This document shows, in pieces, positions 1-7,636 of a stretch of DNA of 64,000 bases. Source of the DNA: Shewanella sp. 1CM18E (GTDB taxonomy: Bacteria > Pseudomonadota > Gammaproteobacteria > Enterobacterales > Shewanellaceae); contig NZ_JALNTW010000011.1 of the NCBI RefSeq assembly GCF_023161665.1, forward strand, positions 1 through 64,000. The letters are read 5' to 3'. Position 1 is the first letter of the stretch. The number at the start of each line of letters is the position of its first letter. The position numbers and the translations under genes were made by a program. Under the pieces are notes generated by a model. The model was given only the letters and a program-made list of their open reading frames with translations. It had not been told where the DNA came from and made no database searches.

Positions 1-181
1 CAAGCGTTTATTTTAAGAAGTTTTTCAAGCGTTGATTTCTTAATCAGAAGTCGCTACTTGAAGCTCTTAAACCGCTTGTCACCAGAGGCTAAATTCCGTA
101 GAAGTTAATCTCTCTAACTCTGCTGCAAGTCCCATTCTATCTCGCTTAACGCTTGGTAGGTGGCCTGCTTCGCCGTGTCAG

Positions 182-262
182 TGGGGTCGCATTATAGGGA
201 GATTTTAAAAGAGCGCAAGCGCTTTTTTAAAGAAAATTACGCTTTTTTGAAAAAGCTTTTTT
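182..262 (-). promoter_or_regulatory. rRNA operon P1 promoter with UP element
   Basis: Read on the minus strand, a -10 TATAAT (191-196) follows a -35 TTGCGC (213-218) with a 16-bp spacer. The start region GCGACCCC-A-CTGACACGG closely matches E. coli rrn P1 (GCGCCACC-A-CTGACACGG), which puts +1 near 182. The A/T-rich tract at 219-262 is a good UP element. The GC-rich discriminator fits stringent control. Transcription runs left, so a 16S rRNA gene should lie just beyond position 1; bases 1-181 would be the rRNA leader. The window begins with the complement of CGCTTG, possibly part of a second promoter. Confidence 0.85.
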
Positions 263-607
263 AAGCACACCATACTCACCAAATACCCACAGAGTTATAC
301 ACAACAATGCCTTTGTAAGTATAAAAAACATGCGCTAGAGGCCAATAGAACCAAGCATATCGACTTTCATGCCTCTGTGTTAATTACCGCGTTAGGTAAC
401 TAAAGCATGTGAGGGAAACTTAATTATGACCACTTAGCGGCATATTTATGCTCAAGCATGCTCTATAAACAATATCTAGAGTGCTTTAACTGCCCCTAAC
501 TCTCTACTGAGGCTCGGTGCAACGATAGCATCTTAGCCGCTACAATATGGGATTAGTCATCGATACACTATTAAGTGAAGGCACTCTAGATGGGGAGCCC
601 TCTTTAA
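263..607. other. Intergenic, no gene seen
   Basis: This stretch lies between the rrn promoter and the 3' end of the racemase gene. I see no convincing ORF, tRNA or strong hairpin in it. Confidence 0.5.
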
Positions 608-1306
608 TTACCTATCCATTAAAGCTAGCTCAACTGCTTTCGCGGCGTGTATCTCGGTAGTGTCATATAAAGGTACATGGGTATCTTGCTGCTGAACTAG
701 CAATGCTATTTCTGTACAACCTAGAATCACAGCTTCCGCTCCCTGCTCTGCTAATGCTGCAATAATCGCTAAATATTGCTCACGAGAAGCAGGTGAGATC
801 ACACCGCGGCATAGTTCATCATAGATAATGCGATGCACTATGTCGCGATCTTGCTTAGCAGGTACCAGCACATCAATGGCAAACTTATCCTTTAAGCGAC
901 CTTTATAAAAGTCCTGCTCCATAGTAAAGGCGGTTCCTAACAAACCAACCTTTTGCACACCGTCAGCGATAAGCTGACTTGCTGTCGCATCGGCTATATG
1001 CAGGATTGGAATATTGATACTAGCCTGTATGTCATCTGCGACCTTATGCATGGTATTAGTGCATATAAGTAGAAAGTCTGCACCAGCGGCTTCAACCGAT
1101 TTAGCTGCTGAACTTAAAATCTCGGCGGTTTGATGCCATTCACCTTTATGCTGTAATGCTTCTATCTCAGCAAAATCGACACTATATAAGTGCACCTTTG
1201 CCGAATGCAGTCCGCCGAGCTTAGATTTCACCCCTTGATTGAGTGCTTTGTAATAACTCGCTGTAGACTCCCAGCTCATTCCACCTAACATGCCAATTGT
1301 TTTCAT
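608..1306 (-). CDS. Aspartate/glutamate racemase family protein
   Basis: The 232-aa product belongs to the cofactor-independent aspartate/glutamate racemase superfamily (COG1794, YgeA-like). It opens with MKTIGMLGGMSWEST, typical of this branch. The two catalytic cysteines lie in LLICTNTMHK (about residue 82) and VILGCTEI (about residue 197). The length is normal and there is no signal peptide, so it is cytosolic. It should interconvert L- and D- forms of an acidic or related amino acid; the exact substrate cannot be read from sequence. It stands alone, with an rrn promoter on one side and a divergent TetR gene on the other. Confidence 0.85.
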   Translation of the reverse strand: MKTIGMLGGMSWESTASYYKALNQGVKSKLGGLHSAKVHLYSVDFAEIEALQHKGEWHQTAEILSSAAKSVEAAGADFLLICTNTMHKVADDIQASINIPILHIADATASQLIADGVQKVGLLGTAFTMEQDFYKGRLKDKFAIDVLVPAKQDRDIVHRIIYDELCRGVISPASREQYLAIIAALAEQGAEAVILGCTEIALLVQQQDTHVPLYDTTEIHAAKAVELALMDR

Positions 1307-1457
1307 ATAACCACTTCCTCTAACAGCTCACTAAGCCGATACACAATGATATTAGGTAAATGACGTCAAGTTGGGAATAGGCCTGTGATGCTTTTCAATC
1401 TCTAATAGCTATCACTGTGTATATCACTGTAACTCATGCGCACTAAGTGTAATTCAA

Positions 1458-1510
1458 TTGACAAAGGTAGAGTGTTCGCTCTACCTTATTGGTAGAACAA
1501 GTGCTCTACC
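1458..1510 (+). promoter_or_regulatory. TetR promoter with two palindromic operators
   Basis: A consensus -35 TTGACA sits at 1458-1463. Two related 20-bp inverted repeats follow: GGTAGAGTGTTCGCTCTACC (1466-1485) and GGTAGAACAAGTGCTCTACC (1491-1510), 25 bp apart centre to centre. The first overlaps the spacer and -10 region; the second ends 10 bp before the ATG of the TetR gene. This is the usual layout of an autoregulated TetR promoter. Binding by the adjacent regulator is inferred. Confidence 0.75.
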
Positions 1511-1519
1511 TAGACAACT

Positions 1520-2044
1520 ATGACCAATCAAACTTCACTAAAAGATAAAATCGCAGCAAAGCTGGAAACTGAGTTTGGCCTATACGGCTTCGCTGAGTCG
1601 AGTGTCGCTCAGCTACAAAAAGCCAGTGGCGTTAGCTTACGTACCCTTTATAAATACTATCCGTCAAAAGAGGCGATGATTATTGGCGCTTTGGAAAATC
1701 GCCACCAACGTTACCTGAGCATATTGATGACTAACATTCCAGCTCCAGGTGCAGATGCCATTATTCATATCTTCGAAAAATTACAATACTGGATGACTCA
1801 TACCGCACCAAACGGTTGCATGTCGATGCAAGCATTAGCCGCGTTTCCTGAGAATCAACAGATCCAAGATGCGGTCAATACTCATAAGCAAGATGTGCAG
1901 GAGTTTTTAGGTCAACACAGTAATCGAGCTGAACTAGCAACAGCCCTTTATGTTCTCCACGAAGGGATCTCCAGTAGCTGGCCTGTGCTTGGACAAGAAT
2001 CGGTTATCGCTGCCAACACCGCAGTACGAGCCCTCTTAAATTAA
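1520..2044 (+). CDS. TetR/AcrR family transcriptional regulator
   Basis: The 174-aa protein has a TetR-type N-terminal HTH at about residues 9-55 (FGLYGFAESSVAQLQKASGVS, then LRTLYKYYPSKEAMI), with the conserved tyrosine/lysine end of helix 3. The C-terminal helical part binds a ligand in this family; the ligand is unknown here. The gene starts 10 bp after two palindromes that are probably its own operators and is followed 18 bp later by an MDR-family oxidoreductase on the same strand. It therefore most likely represses itself and that enzyme, with a quinone- or aldehyde-like inducer as a guess. Confidence 0.85.
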   Translation: MTNQTSLKDKIAAKLETEFGLYGFAESSVAQLQKASGVSLRTLYKYYPSKEAMIIGALENRHQRYLSILMTNIPAPGADAIIHIFEKLQYWMTHTAPNGCMSMQALAAFPENQQIQDAVNTHKQDVQEFLGQHSNRAELATALYVLHEGISSSWPVLGQESVIAANTAVRALLN

Positions 2045-2062
2045 CCCCTATAGAGATAAATC

Positions 2063-3115
2063 ATGAACTCGCTCCCTACACATATGCTTGCAGTTTTACT
2101 CAACGGCCATGGCGGCCCGGATAATTTACAATATACCCAAGATGCTCCGGTCCCCACCGTTCTAGATAATGACGTGTTAATTCGCGTATTTGCTGCTGGC
2201 GTTAATAATACTGACATTAATACCCGAACAGGCTGGTATTCCAAAGGCGATAACGATAGTGATGATGCAGGCTGGTCTGGCAATGCGCTTGCACTCCCTC
2301 GCATTCAAGGTGCCGACGTGTGCGGTGAGATTGTCGCGGTTGGTGCTAATGTCAGTTCAAAACGCATTGGTGAGCGAGTATTAGTCGAGCCTTGCCTTAG
2401 TTATGCCGAAGGCGAAGTAAAAAAGCCTGCTTGGTATTTGGGTTCTGAATGTGATGGTGGCTTTGCGCAATATACTCGTGTTGATGCAAGGCATGCCTAT
2501 GCAATTCAATCTTCACTTTCAAATATTGAACTGGCCTCTTTTCCTTGTTCATATTCAACAGCTGAAAACATGCTGACTAAAGCGAATGTCGGCGAGCAAG
2601 ATACAGTACTGATTTCGGGGGCATCTGGCGGGGTCGGATCTGCGGCGATTCAGTTAGCTAAGGCCCGCGGTGCAAACGTTATCGCTATTACCAGTGAAAG
2701 CAAACGCCAACAAATATTAGATTTAGGAGCTGATCAAGCGGTTACCCGCAACGATGACTTGATTCAGTCTCTAGGGCATAACAGTGTCGATGTGGTTATC
2801 GATTTAGTTGCCGGTGAAAAGTGGCCTGTGTTTTTAGAAGTGTTACGCCCCGGTGGTCGTTATGCGGTATCTGGGGCAATTGGTGGCGCCTTGGTTGAAC
2901 TGGATATTCGTACACTTTATCTTAAAGATCTAAGTTTCTTTGGCTGCACAGTATTGCAACCTGAGGTATTTGGTAATCTGGTTAAACGCATTGAGCAAGG
3001 CCAGATAAAACCTTTAGTTGCTCAATCTTTTCCATTACATGAAATCGCTACTGCTCAAGAGACATTTGCACAAAAGCAACATGTTGGAAAGATAGTGCTT
3101 AGTATCGCTAACTAA
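2063..3115 (+). CDS. Zinc-type alcohol dehydrogenase-like / quinone oxidoreductase
   Basis: The 350-aa protein belongs to the medium-chain dehydrogenase/reductase superfamily. An N-terminal GroES-like domain includes the segment GADVCGEIVAVG (about 85-96). The Rossmann domain follows with ISGASGGVGSAAIQLAKA (about 188-205), a typical NADPH-binding loop. The catalytic-zinc pattern of true alcohol dehydrogenases is not obvious, so an NADPH:quinone or enone reductase role is likelier. It sits 18 bp after the TetR gene and is probably co-transcribed and controlled by it. Confidence 0.82.
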   Translation: MNSLPTHMLAVLLNGHGGPDNLQYTQDAPVPTVLDNDVLIRVFAAGVNNTDINTRTGWYSKGDNDSDDAGWSGNALALPRIQGADVCGEIVAVGANVSSKRIGERVLVEPCLSYAEGEVKKPAWYLGSECDGGFAQYTRVDARHAYAIQSSLSNIELASFPCSYSTAENMLTKANVGEQDTVLISGASGGVGSAAIQLAKARGANVIAITSESKRQQILDLGADQAVTRNDDLIQSLGHNSVDVVIDLVAGEKWPVFLEVLRPGGRYAVSGAIGGALVELDIRTLYLKDLSFFGCTVLQPEVFGNLVKRIEQGQIKPLVAQSFPLHEIATAQETFAQKQHVGKIVLSIAN

Positions 3116-3266
3116 CAATTAAAAATGTTTATTAATTAACAAGATAATAGAGCAATCCGTTATCTTGTTAAATGCTGTTTTTTGAACAATGTCATGTTCA
3201 TTATTGTCATATAGTGCTATTTTCCTGCCGTTTCAAAAATCAAAATAATAAATTCAAGGATTTGAT

Positions 3267-4463
3267 ATGGCACGTAAACATCTGTTACTCCCAACCCTAA
3301 TTGCTACATTGGTCTCTGCAAACTCTTATGCCGCTGTGCAATCGTTTGATGCACGCTCATTTGCCATGGGGGGGATCGGCGCTTCAACGGCAGATTATTT
3401 AACTGCTGCATTTCATAACCCAGCGCTAAGTGCCAGATACGACGAAGAAGATGATATTGGTGTTCTTTTCCCATCAGTTGGCGCTCAAATTGATGATAGT
3501 GAAGAGATCATTGATAAAACCGATAACTTCTCTGATATTTATGATCAATTCTCAGCAATTACAAATCCAACAGAGCAAGATGCACAAATTGTCATTGATG
3601 CTTTAGAAGAGTTACAAAGCAATCGAGCAAACGTGCAGGCAAATGTCAGCTTAGCGGTTGCAATTCCAAATGATTACGTTTCAGTAAACATGTTTATCAA
3701 AGCTTACGCAGATGCTTTTATTTTTGCTGATATTGCTGAAGATGATTTAGATGCAAACAAGTTAATCGAAAATGGCGCTTTAACTTCTCAAGCACTTACC
3801 ATGGGTGTGGTTATCGCCGAAATGGGTGTCAGCCTTGCTAAATCATATCAACATAGCCACGGTACTTTTTACTATGGTATCACTCCCAAATACCAACAAG
3901 TAACCACAATTAACTATGTCTCTGATATCGAAAATTATGAATTTGATGATTGGGATGATGACAAGTACCAAACTGAGGAAAGCAACGTTAACCTAGACCT
4001 AGGTTTTGCTTACCACATGAACAACGGCTTCGCTTTTGGCTTAGTTGGTAAAAACTTGATTGAAAATAGCTACCAAACCTCAATCACTAAAGGTATCCAT
4101 GGTGAATACGTTATTAACCCGAGCTATATTGCTAGCGCGAGCTATAACCATAGACTATTTACTTTAGGCCTTGATGTCGAACTTAATGAAACCAAAGGCT
4201 ATGAGTCTATAGATGGCACTTTAAACGCGGTAGATGCAAAATCAGATAACAAACAGATGGCCGGAATTGGTGTAGAGTTTAACGCATTTGACTGGGCGCA
4301 ATTACGTGCAGGTTATCAAACTGATTTATCTGACAACCTAGCAGATCAATTTACTGCAGGTCTTGGGCTATCTCCTTTCGATACCTTCCATATTGACCTG
4401 TCAGCAAGCTACGCCAGCGATAATGAATTAGGCGCGGTAATTCAAACCTCGTTTACCTTCTAA
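3267..4463 (+). CDS. TraF_2-type outer-membrane beta-barrel protein
   Basis: The 398-aa protein has a clear signal peptide (MARKHLLLPTLIATLVSANS, cleaved after SYA). It continues with FDARSFAMGGIGASTADYL and FHNPALSAR, the hallmark opening of proteins annotated as conjugal transfer TraF (PF13729) and related to FadL-like barrels. The C-terminus ends in aromatic TSFTF, as expected for an outer-membrane protein. No conjugation genes are nearby, so the family name is probably misleading. It is a single-gene unit followed by a terminator. Confidence 0.75.
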   Translation: MARKHLLLPTLIATLVSANSYAAVQSFDARSFAMGGIGASTADYLTAAFHNPALSARYDEEDDIGVLFPSVGAQIDDSEEIIDKTDNFSDIYDQFSAITNPTEQDAQIVIDALEELQSNRANVQANVSLAVAIPNDYVSVNMFIKAYADAFIFADIAEDDLDANKLIENGALTSQALTMGVVIAEMGVSLAKSYQHSHGTFYYGITPKYQQVTTINYVSDIENYEFDDWDDDKYQTEESNVNLDLGFAYHMNNGFAFGLVGKNLIENSYQTSITKGIHGEYVINPSYIASASYNHRLFTLGLDVELNETKGYESIDGTLNAVDAKSDNKQMAGIGVEFNAFDWAQLRAGYQTDLSDNLADQFTAGLGLSPFDTFHIDLSASYASDNELGAVIQTSFTF

Positions 4464-4504
4464 GTCGGCTTAAAGCCTGTAGCTAGATCTTATATTCTAG
4501 AAAC

Positions 4505-4531
4505 AAAAAAGGGCCTTAAGGCCCTTTTTGT
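4505..4531. terminator. Bidirectional rho-independent terminator
   Basis: A perfect palindrome GGGCCTTAAGGCCC (4511-4524) is flanked by an A run on the left and a T run on the right. It lies between the convergent TraF_2-like gene and gdhA and can serve both. Confidence 0.85.
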
Positions 4532-4542
4532 ATCACTAAAGA

Positions 4543-5886
4543 CTAGTAAACGCCTTGTGCTTTCATCGCATCAGCGACTTTAACAAAGCCAGCTACGTTA
4601 GCGCCTAGCTCGTAGTTAATGTGGCTATCTTCACGACCATACTGCTCACATGTCGCGTGGATTGAGTACATGATGTCGCGCAAGCGCATATCAACTTCTT
4701 CACGACTCCAGCTTAAACGCAAGGCGTTTTGGCTCATCTCTAAACCAGATGTTGCTACACCACCCGCATTGGCAGCTTTACCAGGTGCAAACAATACTTT
4801 AGCCTCATGCATTAACATGATGGCTTCAGCAGTACTTGGCATGTTGGCACCCTCAGCAACAATCTGCACGCCATTTTCAATTAGCATTGCAGCATGTTCT
4901 GCATCTAACTCATTTTGAGTCGCACAAGGTAACGCCACATCAGTAGCAAACTGCCAAGGCGTACCGCCAGTCACATACTCTAGACCCATTTCATGGGCGT
5001 AATCAGCAACACGGCCGCGACGTTCATTTTTAACTTCCATCAGCTTAGCGAGTTTCTCCGGCGTAAAGCCCTCAGGATCAAATACCACGCCACTTGAATC
5101 AGATGCAGTAATCACTTTACCGCCCATCTCCATCGCTTTTTCAATTGCGTACTGCGCCACGTTACCCGAGCCAGAAACTGTAACCGTTTTACCTTCTAAG
5201 CTTTCACCTTTAGCTTTTAGCATGGCTTCAACGAAATATAGCAAACCATAACCAGTGGCTTCAGGGCGGATCAAACTGCCACCGAATGTTAGCCCTTTAC
5301 CTGTAAACACACATTCAGCACTATTAGTTAGCTTCTTCATCATGCCTGTCATATAGCCGACTTCACGAGCACCAACACCAATATCGCCTGCAGGGACGTC
5401 AGTATCCGCACCTAAATGACGGTGAAGCTCTAACATCAATGCTTGGCAGAAGCGCATCACTTCGCCTTCGCTCTTACCTTTAGGATCAAAGTCACTACCG
5501 CCTTTACCGCCGCCCATTGGCAAAGTCGTCAATGCATTTTTGAATGTTTGCTCAAACGCTAAAAACTTTAGTACCGACTGGTTAACTGACGGATGGAAAC
5601 GCATACCACCTTTAAATGGGCCAATAGATGAGTTGTGCTGGATACGGAAAGCGCGGTTAACTTGTACCTTACCGCTATCATCTACCCAAGAAACACGAAA
5701 TTGAATTAGACGCTCAGGCTCAACTAGACGCTCTAAAATGCCGGCATTTAAGTATTCTGGACGCGCAGCAACGAAAGGCCAAATAGAAGTCAGTACTTCT
5801 TTTACCGCTTGTAAAAACTCAGGCTGGTTAGGGTTACGCTCAGCAACGGTCGAAAGAAAACTATCAAGAGTCATATCGCAGCTCAT
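4543..5886 (-). CDS. gdhA: NADP-specific glutamate dehydrogenase
   Basis: The 447-aa product matches bacterial hexameric NADP(H) glutamate dehydrogenases in length and motifs. It catalyses reductive amination of 2-oxoglutarate with ammonium to glutamate. RVSWVDDSGKVQVNRAFRIQ, then GPFKGGMRFHP and PMGGGKGGSDFDPKGKS (about 121-138) form the substrate pocket with its catalytic lysine. GSGNVAQYA (about 235-243) begins the nucleotide-binding domain. The ATG is preceded by a GGAG-like ribosome site. It forms a single-gene unit with a shared terminator at its 3' end. Confidence 0.96.
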   Translation of the reverse strand: MSCDMTLDSFLSTVAERNPNQPEFLQAVKEVLTSIWPFVAARPEYLNAGILERLVEPERLIQFRVSWVDDSGKVQVNRAFRIQHNSSIGPFKGGMRFHPSVNQSVLKFLAFEQTFKNALTTLPMGGGKGGSDFDPKGKSEGEVMRFCQALMLELHRHLGADTDVPAGDIGVGAREVGYMTGMMKKLTNSAECVFTGKGLTFGGSLIRPEATGYGLLYFVEAMLKAKGESLEGKTVTVSGSGNVAQYAIEKAMEMGGKVITASDSSGVVFDPEGFTPEKLAKLMEVKNERRGRVADYAHEMGLEYVTGGTPWQFATDVALPCATQNELDAEHAAMLIENGVQIVAEGANMPSTAEAIMLMHEAKVLFAPGKAANAGGVATSGLEMSQNALRLSWSREEVDMRLRDIMYSIHATCEQYGREDSHINYELGANVAGFVKVADAMKAQGVY

Positions 5887-6224
5887 TTTGGTGCTCCAGG
5901 GTATACAAAGAATTGAGGTAGCTGCTGCTTAAGGTGCGCTAGGCATGCCCGCAGCTTATATTGTGGAATGGTTTATATCAGTATTTGATAGTTAATGAAT
6001 ACAAGACTTTATTGATCCTGTGTGATATCTCAAGAAAATCAAAAATTCTCGCCCGCTGATGAGAATTCACCAATAAAACCTCGATTAAAAAGAGAAATCT
6101 TCAAACTTAATTAGAAACACTTTTTGTTTGTGTAAATTTCAACCGTAATATCAAAATAGACAGTAGTTAATAGCAAGTCTAGCGGTAATAGAAGGCTAAG
6201 AGTTCAAAGCACAACTTCTTAAAT
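5887..6224. other. gdhA upstream region
   Basis: An A/T-rich leader and promoter region for gdhA. An imperfect inverted repeat TTCTC...GAGAA is visible near 6046-6067. No coding sequence is convincing. Confidence 0.4.
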
Positions 6225-6230
6225 ACGAAA

Positions 6231-6256
6231 AAGGGCTACTCTTTCGAGTAGCCCTT
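6231..6256 (-). terminator. Terminator-like hairpin of the tRNA array
   Basis: A perfect 10-bp stem AAGGGCTACT/AGTAGCCCTT has loop CTTTCG and an adjacent A-run, giving a T-tail on the minus strand. It is the distal end of the tRNA-Ser array. Confidence 0.7.
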
Positions 6257-6266
6257 CATCTTGAAT

Positions 6267-6320
6267 ATGGTGGAGGGATAGCTGACTTTAAACAATGGGA
6301 ACCCTAGGGTTCAACTTTAT
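6267..6320 (-). pseudogene. Decayed tRNA-like remnant (CCA end)
   Basis: The forward-strand block TGGTGGAGGGATAGC followed by GGAACCCTAGGGTTCAAC resembles the reverse complement of a tRNA-Ser acceptor/T-arm end. The rest of the tRNA is gone. Nearly the same block recurs at about 7064-7113, both followed by TTTATAAATCGCAGATAGC. Confidence 0.5.
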
Positions 6321-6337
6321 AAATCGCAGATAGCAAA

Positions 6338-6362
6338 AAGCCCGCTATAAATAGCGGGCTTT
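6338..6362 (-). terminator. Terminator of the first tRNA-Ser
   Basis: The stem AAGCCCGCTA/TAGCGGGCTT with an A-run on the left gives a T-tail on the minus strand. It starts 9 bp after the tRNA CCA end. Confidence 0.85.
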
Positions 6363-6370
6363 TCTAAATG

Positions 6371-6461
6371 TGGCGGAGGGATAGGGATTTGAACCCTAGA
6401 TGGGCTATAAACCCATGCCGGTTTTCAAGACCGGTGCATTCGACCACTCTGCCATCCCTCC
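6371..6461 (-). tRNA. tRNA-Ser (anticodon TGA)
   Basis: The 91-nt minus-strand sequence includes an encoded CCA. It folds with acceptor GGAGGGA/TCCCTCC, an anticodon stem CCGGT/ACCGG around a CTTGAAA loop with anticodon TGA, a long variable arm (ATGGGTTTATAGCCCAT) as expected of class II serine tRNAs, and T-arm AGGGTTCAAATCCCT. It is identical to the gene at 7296-7386. Confidence 0.96.
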
Positions 6462-6472
6462 GAACGCCGCAA

Positions 6473-6501
6473 ATAATAGGGGCGTTCGGCTCGATTGTAA
6501 A
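6473..6501 (-). promoter_or_regulatory. Promoter of the first tRNA-Ser
   Basis: The minus strand shows -35 TTTACA (complement of 6496-6501), a 17-bp spacer and -10 TATTAT (complement of 6473-6478). A GC-rich discriminator GCGGCG lies just before the tRNA, typical of stringently controlled stable-RNA promoters. Confidence 0.75.
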
Positions 6502-6711
6502 GCCTAATTTTACTAAAAATGCTTGTTTGCACAAAAACGCAGCGAGAAGCGTTATTTTTAGTGCCTAGTTGCTGTAATTACGGCCAAACCGAGCTTTGAA
6601 AGCCCATTTTAACCTGTAGTTCTAATCTGTAGCTCTAAGGTTAAACTTCAGTTTTGCACCTCAGAACACCAAAATAAAACCCGCTATAAATAGCTGGCTC
6701 TTCTGTATGTT

Positions 6712-6765
6712 GCATAGAGGGAAAGTTTGAACCCTATATAACTGCGCTATGAACCCATTGGATTA
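6712..6765 (-). pseudogene. Decayed tRNA-Ser 3' half
   Basis: The forward text TGAACCCTATATAACTGCGC and then ATGAACCCAT aligns with the T-arm and variable-arm region of the intact tRNA-Ser complement (TTGAACCCTAGATGGGCT, then ATAAACCCAT). The anticodon and D-arm halves are missing. A sister remnant lies at 6944-7000. Confidence 0.65.
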
Positions 6766-6943
6766 TAGATACAAAAAAGGGCTTCCGCTCTTTATTACAA
6801 GAATGGAAACCCTTTCTCTAAATGTGGCGCAGGGGTAGCCAATTCTTAGTAAAGAGTCTAAACGATAGGAATCCTAGGGTTCAAAGTGGAACTTCCTAAA
6901 TGCGAAAAGGCCCCAGCATTTCTGCTGGGGCCTCATCTAAATG

Positions 6944-7000
6944 TGGCGCTGTGGGCTAGAGGCTTGAACACTATATATCTGCACTATAAACCCATTTGAT
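6944..7000 (-). pseudogene. Decayed tRNA-Ser 3' half
   Basis: A second remnant of the 6712-6765 type: TGGCGCTGTGGGCTAGAGGC, then TTGAACACTATATATCTGCA and CTATAAACCCAT. Both are followed by GATTA(T/C)AGATAC and the same GGGCTTCC hairpin type, so one was copied from the other after decay began. Confidence 0.65.
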
Positions 7001-7260
7001 TACAGATACGAAAAAGGGCTTCCGCTCTTTATTACAAGAATGGAAGCCCTTTCTCTAAATGTGGCGCTGGGATAGCAGGCTCTAAGCAATAGGAACCCTA
7101 GGGTTCAACTTTATAAATCGCAGATAGCAAAAAGCCCGCTATAAATAGCAGGCTTTTCTAAATATGGCGCTGGGGTAGCCGGTTCTAAACAATAGGAACC
7201 TGGGGTTCTAATCAGCTTTTTTGGGATATACGAAAAAGTGCTACTTCCAGAATGCGAAAA

Positions 7261-7284
7261 GGCCCCAGCATTTCTGCTGGGGCC
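7261..7284 (-). terminator. Terminator of the second tRNA-Ser
   Basis: The stem GGCCCCAGCA/TGCTGGGGCC is followed on the minus strand by TTTTCGC. An identical hairpin lies at 6909-6932 within the array. Confidence 0.85.
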
Positions 7285-7295
7285 TCATCTAAATG

Positions 7296-7386
7296 TGGCG
7301 GAGGGATAGGGATTTGAACCCTAGATGGGCTATAAACCCATGCCGGTTTTCAAGACCGGTGCATTCGACCACTCTGCCATCCCTCC
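7296..7386 (-). tRNA. tRNA-Ser (anticodon TGA), second copy
   Basis: The 91-nt sequence including CCA is identical to the tRNA at 6371-6461. The 5' flank with the discriminator and -10 is also nearly identical, which implies recent duplication or gene conversion. It is followed by a strong terminator at 7261-7284. Confidence 0.96.
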
Positions 7387-7397
7387 GAACGCCGCAG

Positions 7398-7426
7398 ATA
7401 ATAGGGGGAGTCCGCGGTAATGTAAA
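7398..7426 (-). promoter_or_regulatory. Promoter of the second tRNA-Ser
   Basis: The same arrangement as at the first copy: -35 TTTACA (complement of 7421-7426), 17-bp spacer, -10 TATTAT (complement of 7398-7403) and GC-rich discriminator. Confidence 0.75.
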
Positions 7427-7636
7427 GAGCATTTTGATTCAAATGACTAAAAAACAGACCAAACATTGAAAATAATGCTGTTTTAGCTATTTTTCAGTCA
7501 ATTTCAAGCTATTCATTACCACTATGTCGCTAATATCTCTGAGCTCCCCAGTTTTCATTCAGCCTAATAACTAAAGAGCTGTAACTCATTTCAGAGCCCG
7601 TCAGCCCTTTAATTAGCCCCAAATATCCGGCTAACC

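Larger units (their letters stand above)
6225..7390 (-). repeat. Decayed tRNA-Ser array with repeated terminators
   Basis: The region holds two intact, identical tRNA-Ser genes and at least six degenerate units. Each unit starts with a TGGCGC/TGGCGG-like block (the complement of an acceptor 3' end plus CCA) and is preceded by a hairpin. Three hairpin types recur: GCCCGCTATAAATAGCGGGC-like at 6338-6362, 6680-6704 and 7132-7155; GGGCTTCC...GGAAGCCC-like at about 6778-6813 and 7014-7052; and CCCCAGCATTTCTGCTGGGG at 6909-6932 and 7261-7284. The pattern fits repeated duplication of a tRNA-terminator unit, followed by decay and local recombination. Confidence 0.8.

Noticed and set aside
6368..6568. 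66-residue ORF on the plus strand
   Set aside because: It runs straight through the tRNA-Ser gene and its promoter; the RNA gene explains the sequence.
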